DNA from: Oenanthe sinensis
Lineage: Eukaryota > Streptophyta > Magnoliopsida > Apiales > Apiaceae
Direction: 5' to 3'
Length of the DNA: 64,000 nt
Assembly (NCBI GenBank): GCA_028671895.1
Contig: CM053802.1
Span: 34,634,201 to 34,698,200 of the forward strand
Shown: piece after piece, positions 1-12,500 of the stretch
How the letters are laid out: every line of letters begins with the position of its first letter
How positions within the stretch are numbered: position 1 is the stretch's first letter
Translations under genes and position numbers: made by a program
Notes under the pieces: model-generated
Seen by the model: only the letters and a program-made list of their open reading frames with translations
Databases searched by the model: none
Told to the model about the DNA's origin: nothing

Positions 1-546
1 GAGACATGCCTTAAGTTTAATCTATAATATCCAGATTAAAAGGATTATATTACATGGAACATTATTCACGAAAGCCTTAATAGAATCACCAATTTTTTTA
101 TTATTACTTGAGTAGCAATGATGTATTACTAGATGCCGCTCATTGTTTACAATTTTAATTAGATATTAAAATTGTTATCAACGTAATAATAACTTACAGG
201 GTCACACACCAAGAACGCTTGAAGGAGAAATAATTTAAATTATGAATTTAAATTAAATAAGTAATTTATTTTATTTATGATATTAATTAAGTATGACTTA
301 ATTATTTATATAAATAGAATAAATGAATTACTTAAACTAATTCCAAAATTAGTAATTAATTAATTAAGTGAGACTTAATTAAATAATTTAGAATTTTGGA
401 TTAGGATTAATTATAATTGGATTTTAATTAGAAAACTTTTTCCTCTCTGTCTATATAATCTCTTTATGGGCTGATTTAATATGAGAGACATATTTTACAA
501 AAATCCTAGTCGTTCTGAGAAAAGAAGAAGATAGATAGAGAAACAG
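1..546 (+). repeat. Element A 5' LTR, first part
   Basis: The sequence aligns with 33620-34150 of element A's own 3' LTR and, inverted, with both LTRs of element C. It stops at 546 in a purine-rich stretch, where the Tekay solo LTR B begins with TGTGACGC. The rest of this LTR resumes at 27722. The 5 bp before the break (aacag) match the 5 bp after B (agcag) at four positions; the intact LTR reads agaag there. A TATA-like tataatctct sits near 454. Confidence 0.85.
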
Positions 547-1278
547 TGTGACGCTCTTAGATCCGGGGTCGGAGATCTGGGTCATCACGTTCTCTTTTTC
601 CAGTTATAATCACTTATACTTAAATCCCAATTAATAATTCTTCATCTGCTGTTACCCCACAGTCTATATATGCACACACACACTGATTATAGTCTCAGAA
701 CGACATTAATAATTAAAAGTTATATGATCCATCAGAGTATAAGTTATTACAACGCCAAAAGAGAAAGTACTAAACTTATGAAATCAATACAGTTTCTACC
801 TAAAACGATATTGTTCACTTAACGTTTGTTCTTCTTAATAAGCTTACGTAAGTCATACTTATAGATAAGGCATACCAAAAGTAACTGCACTCTTATCCTA
901 CTCATATACCCTACCTGAGGTAGAATAGTGGAGAAGAGTCTACGGAATGCGCGTGCGTTTCCCACGTGCTTCCTCATTATGTGTCTTATAGACGGCATTC
1001 TTCTGACCTGTTGTGTTGTGATATATAAAGAAAGCAAGAGTGAAGAACATAGCTCAGCAAGGACATATATAACTGCAAATATACTTGTTTTAAATATTTC
1101 GAAAGATCGTAAGATTTTTCGTACATCAGGTACATTCAGAAATTTCAAAATAAACTTTTCGTCAAAACAATTCAGACAAGTATGATAGAATATCAAGATA
1201 TCAACCATTAGCAACTCCCTCAGTAAATCAGCTTATAGGCTTTCATTACGATGTTGCAGCACAATTCCAATTGGAAGA
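547..1278 (-). repeat. Element B solo LTR, left segment
   Basis: This is the distal (3') end of the minus-strand Tekay LTR, from the terminal TGTGACGC at 547 to the GAAGA target copy at 1274-1278. The small ORFs on both strands show no domain and overlap each other, so I treat the stretch as non-coding. Confidence 0.65.
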
Positions 1279-2816
1279 TGTAGGGTTTCGTGACACAAAC
1301 GCAGCGGAATAAACGCGAAAAATAAATCAAAATAGCGAAACCCTCCGCAGGACCATGCGAAAACAAAAGATTTAATTCGGAGATAAAGAATAAATACCTT
1401 TAGAAGCTTTAACAGTTCATTAATGGAAGATTAATGGAGGTCCAAAGCTTTTTTAATCATCTCCCGCTCTCGCGATCTACGCTCTACGGTATCCACACGA
1501 ACACTTTTCATGAAGGATTGATGTGTACTAGCACCCGAAAACTTATTCTCTCTCTATCTTCCTCCTCTCTCAGAGCGGCTAGGGTTTTTGTAAAATCTCT
1601 ATATTATTAAATCAGCCCATAAAGAGATTATATAGAGAGAGGAATAAGTTTTCTAATTATAATCCAATTATAATTAATACTAATCCAAAATTCTAAATTA
1701 TTTAATTAAGTCTCACTTAATTAATTAATTATTAATTTTGGAATTAGTTTAAGTAATTCATTTATTCTATTTATATAATTAATTAAGTCATACTTAATTA
1801 ATATCATAAATAAAATAAATTACTTATTTAATTTAAATTCATAATTTAAATTATTTCTCCTTCAAGCGTTCTTTGTGTGTGACCCTGTATGTTATTATTA
1901 CGTTGGCAACAATTTTAATATCTAATTAAAATTGTAAACAATGAGCGGCATCTAGTAATACATCATTGCTACCCAAGTAATAATAATAAATCGGTGATTC
2001 GATTAAGCCTTTCGTGAATAATGTTCCATGTAATATAATCCCTTTAATCTTGATATTATAGATTAAACTCAAGGCATGTCTCGTGTCATCCTCTTCATAA
2101 TTTAATCTTTATTTTCTTGATCGATGAGTAGACTATTAAAATCAAATCAACATTTGAGCACGGCCGTGCATTTCATAGTCTCACTCAAACAAGAGGCCAA
2201 TAATATCACTCCTAAAATTAGGAGGATTAAATCCCATCTAGATCATTCATATTTCTCATACGATTCATAATATACCCAATGTCCACTTTTATCATCACCC
2301 GGTCAAAGGTAACTTTTAATGTAATCAAAGTATATTAATTCTCGTATAGAAATATAATGATTTCAGGTCTAAGGATCATTACACCATTATCACAGTGAGA
2401 ATTACTTATGACACTTACTTAACATGTAGAATCTCACGTCGGGTCATTCCAGTGCCATGCATTGATACATGCACTTATGTTCTTGACTTTAGTATCCCCA
2501 TACCTATGACCAATGAGATGTGGTCATCTGTCAAGAAACATACTAGTCTTTGTGCATTATTATTGTCCTTAAATAATAATACTTGACTAGGGAATTTTAG
2601 GAATAAGATACTATTCATATAATCTCATTTTTTAAGTCACATACTTAAAGATATATAATACGTATCAAAATTCCAAGGACATTTATTATGCTTTCAATTT
2701 ATTACGCAGTAAATAAAACATAATAAATAAATAATAATCAATAAAACATAATCCTTAATAATAAATATTTTCCTTAAAATATAAAAAGTATTGTCTCTAG
2801 AGCACAATTACTAACA
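1279..2816 (-). repeat. Element C 3' LTR
   Basis: The 1,538-bp LTR runs from TGTTAGTAATTG at 2816 (minus strand) to the terminal CCTACA at 1279. It is nearly identical to 23174-24715. Differences include a small deletion near 1450 (atcat for atcaccacgtat) and single bases near 1890, 2042, 2232 and 2405. A TATATAATC promoter box on the minus strand lies near 1631. Confidence 0.93.
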
Positions 2817-2832
2817 ATCTCCCACTTGCACT
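2817..2832 (-). other. Element C polypurine tract
   Basis: On the minus strand AGTGCAAGTGGGAGAT lies directly before the 3' LTR start. It is the expected plus-strand DNA primer site and the same sequence as in element A (32901-32916). Confidence 0.8.
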
Positions 2833-5187
2833 AGAGCCAATTACCCAAGTATCCAATACTCATGGAACTAGTGTGACTTTCGTGCTTCTGCTGCGACAAA
2901 GCCTTAGTCAGTATGTCTGCAATATTATTATTAGTATACACTTTACATATATGTATATCTCCTTGATCATTAATCTCATTAATTAGGTGATATCTCCTAA
3001 GTACATGCCCAAACAGCCTCCTTGGCTGCTTCACAAGCATCAATATACTCAGGTTCTATTGTAAAATCAACAATTGTCTTTGCTGTGAACCATTCCAGCA
3101 TACAACATCTCAATAAAACACAAAGCCAGACAGAAACATTAAATTATCGTTATCTGTCTAGAGACCAGTATCACTGAAACCTCTTACAACTAGCTTCACA
3201 TCTCCTCCATGTAACAAGAATGAATCTTTAGTCCTCTTTAAGTACTTAAGAATATTCTTGACTGCCGTACAGTGACCTTCACCTGGATTAGATCGGTATC
3301 TACTCATCATGGTTAAAGCATACGAGACATCAGGACAAGTACATATCATTGCATACATTATAAAACCAATTACTGACGCATATGGAATTTTACTCATGCA
3401 GTCCCTATCATCCAATGATTTAGGACAAATTTTATTTTGAGATCACTATCCCATGAGACATTGGGACATATCCATTTTAGTCTCTTTGCATTTGAAATCG
3501 ATGAAAAACTTTGTCAATGTATGTACTCTAAATTAGGCCGATCAATCACCTTGATCTATCTCTATAGATCTCGATCCCTAATATATATGTCACATCGCCT
3601 AAGTCTTTCATTGAGAAATTATTTCTCAACCAAGTCTTCACAGTCTGTAGAGAAGGAATGTCATTCCCTATTAGTAATATATCATCAACATATAATACTA
3701 GGAATGCCACATGGCTCCCACTAAACTTCTTGTAAACACAAGTTTCATCTTCATTCTGAATAAAGTCAAACTCTTTTTGACTGTTTCATGAAAACAAATG
3801 TTCCATTTCCTCGAGGCCTGCTTTAATCCATAAATGGATCGACGCAACTTACATACATTTCCAGCATCCTTTAGATCAACAAAACCCTTAGGGTGTGTCA
3901 TGTACACATCCATATCTTCTTCAAGGCTCTCATTTAAGAAAGCGGTTTTGACATCCATTTGCCAGATTTCATAGTCATAGTAAGCAACTATAGCAAGCAA
4001 AATCCTGATGGACATGACCATAACAACTGGTGAAAAGGTCTCATCATAGTCAATACCATGAATTTTCTTGAAACCTTTTGCCACCAATCGTGCCTTATAG
4101 GTCTGTACATTAGCATCCATGTCGGTCTTCTTCTTGAAAACCCACTTGCACCCTATAGGTTTTACCCCTTCAGGTGGATCAACCAAAGTCCATACTTGAT
4201 TAGTATACATGGATTCCATCTCAGATTTAATGGCATCCAACCATCTCTTAGAATCTGGAATGTTTATAGTATCTAGGTAGGTGAGAGGCTCATCTTCATC
4301 CACAAGCATCACATCACCATCTTGAGTCAAGAGAAATCCATATTATCTCTCGGGCTCATGGCGAATCCTACTAAACCTACGAACACCTGTGTTTCTTGAG
4401 CAGTATTATTTTTCTTGTACATTCTACTCAGGTTCCTCCACTGGTTCAACGTTATCATGTGGGTCTCAAACTTCATTGAGATCTATTATCCTCCCACTAT
4501 CTCTCAGCAGTTCGAGCAACAAACACTTTGTTCTCGGAAGGATTATAGAAAGAATAACCCCTTGTTTCAGTTGGGTATTCCACAAAATTACATTTGTCTG
4601 ATTTTGGTCCTAGCTTGTCAGAGATTAGACGTTTCACAAACGCTTCACTTCCCCAAAATTTTATAAATGACATGCTGTGACGTTGCTCAGTCCATATCTC
4701 ATAAGGAGTCTTTTGAACCAATTTAGTAGGAACACAGTTAAGTGTATGTGGAGCCGTTTCCAGGGTGCAACCCCAGAAACTAATTGGAAGATTCATTGAC
4801 TCAACATTGATCGCACCATGTCCAACAAGGTGTGATCTCTCCTATCAAAAAAACTTTTCTTTGATATTTTCTACTTCATCTTTATAGTCTTTGAACTTTT
4901 CAAATGATTCGGATTAGTTCTTCAAAAGATACATATATCCGTATCTACTAAAATAATTAGTAAATTTTATGAAGTTAATAAAATCTACCTTTTGTCATCG
5001 TACACATATGACCACATACATCACTATGTATAAGTCATACCCATTCAATGATCCCTTCACCATGTCCGGTAAAAGGAGCTTTAGTCATTTTACCAAATAA
5101 ACAAAGATTTGTATCCTTTGGTATGATTCATAATCAAACTTATCCATGAATGCATCCTTATGTATTCTGGAAATGCGTTTCTCATTA
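2831..5187 (-). pseudogene. Element C pol remnant (integrase, RT, RNase H)
   Basis: Broken minus-strand frames read, from high to low coordinate, as integrase, reverse transcriptase and RNase H of an Angela-type copia element. An integrase C-terminal region lies near 4500-4800 (ends with the NKVFVARTAE wording). RT segments lie at 3698-4330 (motifs KARLVAKGF, WQMDVKTAFLN, RSIYGLKQAS) and 3158-3415 (IPYASVIGFIMYAM). The last RNase H part is at 2831-3043 (NNIADILTKALS). Several frameshifts and stops separate them, so no functional polymerase can be made. At 5187 the Sirevirus D interrupts the integrase N-terminal region, which resumes at 19896. Confidence 0.85.
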
Positions 5188-5829
5188 TGAAAGGCATAGG
5201 TGTACTAACTTGTAACACTTAATTATTATGTAACTCAACTAAGTAAAAGATAAAACAACAGCAAAACAAGAGAAACGGAAGAAGCACATGGAATCAATCA
5301 ACTGAAGAAATGGTAATGATACTTGGTAACTACAAGTAACTAATTTGGTTAATCAAGGATGCATAAGTGAGAAGAAGTTCAATCTGAGTATTGCTCATGC
5401 CCTAACTTATCTAATGGAGAATCAAATTAATGTCAAGGAAGTATCAAGAAGACCAAAGTGATTTCATGTAATGTATATCAATATCTGGATAATGTAAAGG
5501 TTAATCAACAAATGAGAACTGACATTCAGAAGCAAGAACCCCTACAAGACTAGTCACTTATGAACCAGACCGTTGCATCAAGTGTCAGGACATTGGAGGC
5601 AAGTTCATGTCAGTAATAGAAGATCTCATTTGAATTGAGTGAGGAAAAGAAATTGAAGAAGCTAAGGAAACTTGCTCATAAAGGTTAACTCTCAATTAGT
5701 CACTAAAGAAGGTCAACATTGGATGTGTGCATATTTGCCAAGGCAAATGTCTATCCACAGCAGATCAAGATGCGGGTCGAGATTTACAAGTGAAGTAAAA
5801 CACTGCCAAGGCAAATCTCGATACAGGCG

Positions 5830-6062
5830 ATAGATCGAGATCGAGATGCTCCCAGATCGAGATTGAGATCTTCACAGATCGAGATCTTCACAGATCGAGA
5901 TCGAGATCTTCATAGATCGAGATCGAGATTCTCCCAGATCGAGATCGAGATCTTCATAGATCGAGATCGAGATTCTCCCAGATCGAGATCGAGATCTTCA
6001 TAGATCGAGATCGAGATTCTCCCAGATCGAGATCGAGATGGGTCCAGGCGAAGATCGAGATA
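5830..6062 (+). repeat. LTR tandem array of about 22-bp GATCGAGATCGAG units (D, 5' LTR)
   Basis: Units of about 22 bp alternate two spacers, ending ttcata/ttcaca or ttctcc, around a core AGATCGAGATCGAGAT. There are about ten units, one of them shortened. The same array with different copy number and order is in the 3' LTR (19190-19427). Shorter versions lie in both LTRs of F. The array is upstream of the TATA box, so it sits in U3 where enhancer repeats are often found; that role is inference. Confidence 0.9.
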
Positions 6063-6208
6063 CGGGTAGAAATGTAACATTTAATGTTCAAGGGACAAGT
6101 GGCTTATTGTGAACGGTTGATCCAGAGTTGTTGTTAAAGTACTTTTTGTTGTCAAAGTCCTGATTGGGCCACGTACATAAAAAGGACAAGATCAAGACTA
6201 CATGACAT

Positions 6209-6215
6209 TATAAAA
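6209..6215 (+). promoter_or_regulatory. Element D LTR TATA box
   Basis: TATAAAA in the context ACATTATAAAAGCAGC is the only strong TATA match in the LTR. It is conserved in all four Sirevirus LTRs of the window (19575-19581 in D; 40490-40496 and 53824-53830 on the minus strand in F). It would start genomic RNA roughly 30 bp downstream. Confidence 0.7.
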
Positions 6216-6523
6216 GCAGCACTTTGATTTTATCAGTAGATAGACTTTTCATCATCTCAATATTCAACGATATTTTTAAGAGAGAGCATTTACTGTAAAA
6301 CAAAAAGTGAGAGAGAGGATCAGTTGAATCTAGCTTTAATTGCTGTATTTATTGTTCAACTGATCATGATGCTTTTATGAATGTTGTAGCAAATCCATCA
6401 ATGAATATAATGATATATTCTTGAAATTCTGTGTCATCATTTATTACTTGCACACTGTTTATTCTCTTATTTTTTGAACAGTTGTATTCACCCCCCCCTC
6501 TACAACACTTTGGACCTAACAAT

Positions 6524-6535
6524 TGGTATCAGAGC
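6524..6535 (+). other. Element D primer-binding site (initiator tRNA-Met)
   Basis: TGGTATCAGAGC starts two bases after the 5' LTR. It is complementary to the 3' end of plant initiator tRNA-Met, the standard primer of Sireviruses and many plant LTR elements. The leader from here to gag (6536-7017) holds no other feature I can support. Confidence 0.93.
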
Positions 6536-7017
6536 ACTTGTTAAACACATCTAAAAGAGATCCTACTGTGTTGTTTGAGTTGGTTCTTGAAAATCTCAGA
6601 TCTAATTTTTTTTGAAGTTTGTGCCGAAAGTTTTTATTTGTTTCTTCTTGAAAAAGTCGTAGATCTAAAAAGTTCTGAGTCATGGTGTAAGGAATATTTG
6701 TACAAGATTCCAAAATACTGTACTTTAGAGCTTTGTGGATTTTCTTGTAGTCAAAACTGGAATCAACTGATTGGCTAAACAAAAAGGATAATTTCGAACT
6801 TCTGTCAACTAGAAAGTGAACACCTTTTTGTTTGGACTTGAAAAATTGTGGACCCTGCTACTGTTCCTGTGATTAAAACTAACTTGCTTGAATCTTAAGT
6901 GCAAAATCCGTTGGATATTAAGTGTTGGATATTTAAAGTGAGATAATTAATTTTTCAAGTAAATACAATTTATTGTAATTTGAAAAGTGTATTATCTTAA
7001 TTTTAAATCTTATTAAA

Positions 7018-9567
7018 ATGGCCGCCGCACACAGATTTAAGATACCTCCGTTTGATGCACAACATTATGACGAATGGACCGGAAGGATGAGGGCTTACCT
7101 TGAATCAATAAACAAGGTATACTTGAGAATATTGGAAAACGGTCCATACATACCCATGAGAATTGAGCCAGAGCGAATGGAAGGAGGGATACTAATTCCA
7201 TCCCGGTCTGTTCCTAAAGAGGAAATGGAGTTTTCAGACGCAGATAAAGAATTGGTTGGTATTGATGCGTCGTTACGCAACGTCATAATTGAATCCCTAA
7301 ACTCAGAGTACTATGTTCAAATAAAGGGATTAAAAACAGCTAAAGCCATGTGGGATAAACTGGCTGTGGTGATGGAGGGAACCGAGGAAGTTAGAGATAA
7401 TCACAAACGCATTCTGATATCTGAATATGAATCGTTCAGATGCGAACGAGGAGAAAGCGTAGCGGATGTTTACAAACGTTACAGTAAATTGCTTATCGAG
7501 CTGAGTATAAGAGATAAAGTCTATCCACTAGCAGATTCAAATATCAAGTTTCTATTGAATTTGCCTAAACATCTGGAACACAGGATCACTGCCATTCGAG
7601 AGTCAAGAGACTTGAAGAATACTTCTCTCGAAAAGCTGTATGGTGTTTTGAAGACCTACGAGCTGGAGAAGGAACAAAATGACAGAAGAAGATCCTACAA
7701 TAGTGGAGAAAACAAAGCGGTAAGTGAGTCTGGACTTGTAGCTGAAGAGTCTGCTGTAAAGGCACTTGCAGCTGTCTCATTGAAAACTGCTAATCCTGAA
7801 AGGGTGGTATTAGACATTGAAGATCCATCCGAAGAAAGTGAGGATGAATACTATACCCTTGAAGAGCTGGACAAATTAGAAGACAAGTCATATGCTTGTA
7901 TTGCTCGAGAATTTGCTCATATCAGCTTCAGGAAGCAAAGAAGTGGTAAAGGACGATTTGGTAGTTCTTTCAGCCGAAGAGGCAGCAGTAGCGGCAGAGG
8001 CAGTAGTGTAAGTGGTCGGGGAAATTACAGTGGCCGAAGTAGCACATCCAGTAGTGGCTACAGACCTAACCTGGTAGACAAGAACAAGTTCAGATGCTAC
8101 AACTGCAATGAATTGGGGCACTTTGTAACAGAGTGCAAGAAGCCCAAGTACGTTCATCCCAAGGAATCCTATGCTGATCTGAAAAAGAAATATGATGCCT
8201 TGGTTAGCAAGCAACAGAAGGGAAGCCGGGCGTATGTTGTGACTGAAGGGAAGGGTTGGGACGAGTCTGATGAAGATGAAGATCATGAGCTATGCAATTT
8301 CGCTTTAATGGCAAAATCTTCAGAACAATCAGAGGTACCAATTCTAACCGTAAATGAAATGTCTATTCCTGAGTACCAAAATGAATTGGCTGCCATGACT
8401 AAAGATATGTACAATCTCCAACTAAATCTAATTGCTGTTAATGAGGAAAATGCTAAACTCTCCCTTAAGAATAGACTTCTCGAGGCCAGGGTAGAGGAAT
8501 TAGAATCAGGAGAAAGTAAAGAAAGGCAATTAATGAATCAGGTAGACGTTTTAGAACACAAGCTTAAGATTAGGGAAGACCTTAACGAAGAACTTAAAAA
8601 TGAATTAGCTGAGCTTAAAATAACATGTAAATCTTTTGAAGAAGCCGCTAATAAAGTTTTCGTAGAAAGGGACATGTACATGAAACTGGCAGGCAAGAGT
8701 AAAAATGAAAAAGTAAACATAGGACTTGACTACACCCAGAAAAAGAAAAATAGGGTTGCTGAGTTGTTAGAGCCAGTGTTAGTCAAAGAAAATGTGCCTG
8801 AGGTTTTAATGGATGTTAGAAAACCTATCTTTAAGCATTTTGAGCCTAGGACCATAGATCCTGTTGCTACTGAAATTGAACATGAGATTAAAATTGAAAG
8901 AGATTCAGAAGAAAAAGTAGTAGAACCTACAACTTCTAAAAGAGCTAGTAAGATTGCTTATGCTAAGAGAGGTGTAGGAACCAAGGAGGCTAAGACGGTG
9001 TCATATAAACAATGGGTAGCAGGGTCAGACCAAATGAAAGCACCTGTAAAGGAAGTTAAAACTGAACCTGCATCTGTATCTACATCTACACGAGCTAGAA
9101 AGGCATGCTATATCTGTAATCAAACTGATCATTTGTCTTACTATTGCCCGTTCTATGTAGAGGAAGAAAAATCTGTTGGTTGTAATACCATGCCTGCAAC
9201 TACTGCTTTGTCTAACATGCATGCAAATCATGCTAAATGCAATAATCCTAATTGTATGCCATGTGCTGTAAACATCATGCATGCTTATTTTAATTTAATG
9301 AATACTGCTAGTGCATCTGTTGAACATACATCTAGTAGTGGTAAGAAAAAGCATGTGGGGTCAAAGACTAAGACTTCAAGTCCTCCTAAAGTTAGGAGTG
9401 ACCAGTCTACTCCCAAACCTGACAAACCAGTCAAGGTTGACAAGGGAAAAGACAAAGTCAAGATGAATGCCCCTGATGGTAACAAGGCAAAGCCTTCTGT
9501 ATTTGAAAAGAAAAAGGAAATTATTGATGCCGGGCCCAAACATCATTGGGTTCCGAAGAACACCTAA
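7018..9567 (+). CDS. gag: Sirevirus D Gag polyprotein (capsid, nucleocapsid)
   Basis: The 849-residue Gag forms the cytoplasmic particle that packages element RNA. The N-terminal part (FKIPPFDAQHYDEWTGRM onward) is the copia gag capsid region. A Ser/Gly/Arg-rich basic stretch at about 310-350 precedes the first zinc knuckle CYNCNELGHFVTEC (residues 360-373, CX2CX4HX4C). A long Glu/Lys/Leu-rich segment at about 440-600 looks like coiled coil. A second knuckle, CYICNQTDHLSYYC, starts at residue 697. The tail is Lys/Ser/Pro rich. Long Gags of this form are a Sirevirus trait. The ATG is the first in frame after an AT-rich leader and is conserved in F. The frame overlaps pol and lies one base ahead of it. 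Confidence 0.95.
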   Translation: MAAAHRFKIPPFDAQHYDEWTGRMRAYLESINKVYLRILENGPYIPMRIEPERMEGGILIPSRSVPKEEMEFSDADKELVGIDASLRNVIIESLNSEYYVQIKGLKTAKAMWDKLAVVMEGTEEVRDNHKRILISEYESFRCERGESVADVYKRYSKLLIELSIRDKVYPLADSNIKFLLNLPKHLEHRITAIRESRDLKNTSLEKLYGVLKTYELEKEQNDRRRSYNSGENKAVSESGLVAEESAVKALAAVSLKTANPERVVLDIEDPSEESEDEYYTLEELDKLEDKSYACIAREFAHISFRKQRSGKGRFGSSFSRRGSSSGRGSSVSGRGNYSGRSSTSSSGYRPNLVDKNKFRCYNCNELGHFVTECKKPKYVHPKESYADLKKKYDALVSKQQKGSRAYVVTEGKGWDESDEDEDHELCNFALMAKSSEQSEVPILTVNEMSIPEYQNELAAMTKDMYNLQLNLIAVNEENAKLSLKNRLLEARVEELESGESKERQLMNQVDVLEHKLKIREDLNEELKNELAELKITCKSFEEAANKVFVERDMYMKLAGKSKNEKVNIGLDYTQKKKNRVAELLEPVLVKENVPEVLMDVRKPIFKHFEPRTIDPVATEIEHEIKIERDSEEKVVEPTTSKRASKIAYAKRGVGTKEAKTVSYKQWVAGSDQMKAPVKEVKTEPASVSTSTRARKACYICNQTDHLSYYCPFYVEEEKSVGCNTMPATTALSNMHANHAKCNNPNCMPCAVNIMHAYFNLMNTASASVEHTSSSGKKKHVGSKTKTSSPPKVRSDQSTPKPDKPVKVDKGKDKVKMNAPDGNKAKPSVFEKKKEIIDAGPKHHWVPKNT

Positions 9568-12500
9568 CCTTTCTGGATTTGCAGGGCAGTGAACAGGAAA
9601 AGAGTAAAGTCATATGGGTGCTAGACAGTGGAGCATCGAGGCATATGACCGGCAATAAGTCCCTGCTAACAGATTTGGTGTTGAGAGCCGGCTCCGTGGT
9701 TACTATTGGAGATAACAGCAAAGGTTACACCAGGGGATATGGCAAGATCGTTTGTGGAAATGTTATCATTGAGGATGTATCTTTTGTGGAAGGATTGCGA
9801 CATAATCTTCTCAGCGTTAGTCAGTTCACCGACAGGGGTTTTGACGTCAACTTTGGGAAGCATGATTGTTCGATTCGAAGCAAAAAGGATGGAAGCCTTG
9901 CTCTCAAAGGAGTAAGGAAGTCAAATTTGTTCATAGCTGACATGAATTCTGCTGATCAGTCTGAAGTCACGTGTTTCTACAGCAAGGCTTCTGCTGATGA
10001 AAGTTGGCTATGGCATAAAAGATTATCTCACCTGAACTTTAAAGCAATGAATAATCTCGTAAGGAGAGAATTGGTGAGAGGGCTGCCGCAGATGGAGTTT
10101 ACTCCAGATGGACTCTGCGAAGCATGTGAGATGGGAAAATCAAAAAGAGCCTCGCATAAGGATAAACAAGTGAATAGCATTACCGAGCCACTACAACTCC
10201 TTCACATGGATTTGTTTGGACCTGTTAATGTTATGTCAATGTCAAGGAAAAGATATGCGCTGGTGATTGTCGATGACTTTTCCAAATACACATGGGTGAA
10301 GTTTGTGACATCGAAAGATGAAGTGCCACATGAGATCATTAGACATGTACTGGAAATTGAAAATGTAGCAAGTCTGACTGTGAAGACTATCCGATCCGAC
10401 AATGGGACAGAATTCAAGAACTCAGTGTTAATGGATTTCTGCATATCTAAAGGGATCAGAAGACAGTATTCAGCACCGAGAACACCGCAGCAGAACGGGG
10501 TGGTAGAAAGGAAGAACAGGACACTGGTTGAAGCAGCTAGGACAATGCTGTATGAGTCAAAACTTCCTTTATATTTTTGGGCTGAAGCAGTTAGCACGGC
10601 TTGTTATACACAGAACAGAACCCTGATTATAAAGGACCATAATGAGACGCCGTATTACATGATGAATAAACGAAAACCATCTATCAAGTACTTTCACGTA
10701 TTTGGTGCCAAATGCTTTGTGTTAAGAGACAATGCACAACTTGGAAAGTTTGATGCCAAAGCAGATGAAGGGTTTTTCATTGGATATTCTCTTGAAGTAG
10801 TAGCAGCGTACAGGGTGTTTGTGCTTAATGATCGCAAGGTGGTTGAAAGCCTTAATGTCACATTCGACGACTCAAAGCTCCCTTCTATACAAAAAGAAGA
10901 TAGTGAGCCCACTTCCCTAAGATTTGAAAAAATGGATGGTGATGAAGTGGATACAGTTCCTGAGTCAGTAGTGCAGGGTAGTGATCCAACTATAAATAAT
11001 GAAATTAATCAAGAGTCTAGTGTTTCGCAAATTCAAAACCCTAGGACTGAGGGATCACCTTCCGTCAGACCTGGTACTAACTCAGGGGGAGTCAGTATGC
11101 ACTCAGGGGGAGTAGCTCACTCAGGGGAAGCTAGTACTAGCTCAAGAGAAGCTAGTGAAAGTGCTTCTAGACTAAGTCACCTTCACTTACAAGATCAAAC
11201 TGAATCATCAAGAACATTTGCTAGGGATCGCACTTGGAACAAGGACCATCCGTTCGAGCTAATTATTGGTGATCCAGAAGCCGGAGTGACTACTAGAGGA
11301 AAAGCTAGAGCTGAAATTGCCACTGAGAATGAATGTCTATATTCAGTATTCCTTTCTCAGATGGAACCTAAAGTGGTGGAAGAAGCTCTAGATGACACTG
11401 ATTGGGTGATTGCTATGCAAGAGGAACTCAATCAGTTTGAAAGGCAGAATGTGTGGAAGCTGGTACCCAGACCAAAGAATAGATCTGTTGTTGGGACAAA
11501 ATGGGTATTCAGGAACAAGCTGGATGAAGACGGACGTGTAACACGAAATAAAGCTCGCCTGGTTGCTAAGGGTTACACTCAAAGAGAAGGAATTGATTAT
11601 GATGAAACCTATGCACCAGTAGCAAGGCTAGAGGCAGTGAGGATGTTCTTGGCATTCGCAGCACATCATGGTTTTAAAGTCTATCAAATGGATGTCAAGA
11701 GTGCATTCTTAAACGGTGAACTGGATGAAGAGGTGTATGTCGAGCAACCTCCCGGGTTTATCAATATCAAATATTGTGATTATGTTTATCGACTCTTCAA
11801 ATCAGTATATGGCCTTAAGCAGTCTCCGCGGAAGTGGTATGAAACTCTGTCAGACTTCTTACTAGAAAGTGGTTTTACAAGAGGAGTAATCGACAAGACG
11901 CTTTTCTACAAGAAATGCAAAGATGATCTAATAATGGTGCAAGTATATGTGGATGACATTATCTTTGGGTCTGCAAATGAGAAGCTGTGTGCTAAATTCG
12001 CTAAGTTAATGCAATCAAGGTATGAGATGAGCATGATGGGAGAGCTGACGTTCTTTCTGGGCATACAAGTTAGTCAGAAGAAGGACGGGATATTTATCTG
12101 CCAGACCAAGTACATTCATGATCTATTGAAGAAGTATGATCTCCAAGATGTATCACAAGCAAAGACTCCTATGGCAACAGCCACGAAGCTTGACGAGGAC
12201 AAAGCCGGTAAACCTATAGACATCTCAAGCTATCGAGGTATGATCGGCTCACTTTTGTATTTAACTGCTAGCAGACCTGATATTATGTTCTCTACATGCT
12301 TATGTGCAAGGTTCCAAGCGGATCCTAGAGAGTCACATCTCATAGCCGTAAAGCGTATTTTTAGGTATCTCAAGGGAACATCAAATCTTGGGATTTGGTA
12401 TCCAAGAGATACAGGGTTTAATCTTGTTGGCTATTCGGATTCAGATTACGCAGGTTGTAGAATAGATAGGAAGAGCACTTCAGGAAGCTGTCAGTTCCTT

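Larger units (their letters stand above)
5188..6521 (+). repeat. Element D 5' LTR
   Basis: The 1,334-bp LTR starts TGAAAGGCATAGG and ends CCTAACA, just before the primer site. It contains an array of GATCGAGATC-rich units (5830-6062), a TATA box (6209-6215) and a C-run near 6491. It is nearly identical to 18548-19890. Confidence 0.95.

Noticed and set aside
819..1214. 131-codon minus-strand ORF in the left segment of solo LTR B
   Set aside because: It overlaps an ORF on the other strand, has no domain and lies in LTR sequence.
2395..2586. Identical small ORFs at 2395-2586 and 24294-24521
   Set aside because: They lie in the two LTRs of element C on the non-coding strand; identity reflects the LTRs, not a gene.
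5830..6062. Regular short repeats that could suggest a CRISPR array
   Set aside because: Units are head to tail with near-constant spacers, lie in a plant LTR and recur in all four Sirevirus LTRs.
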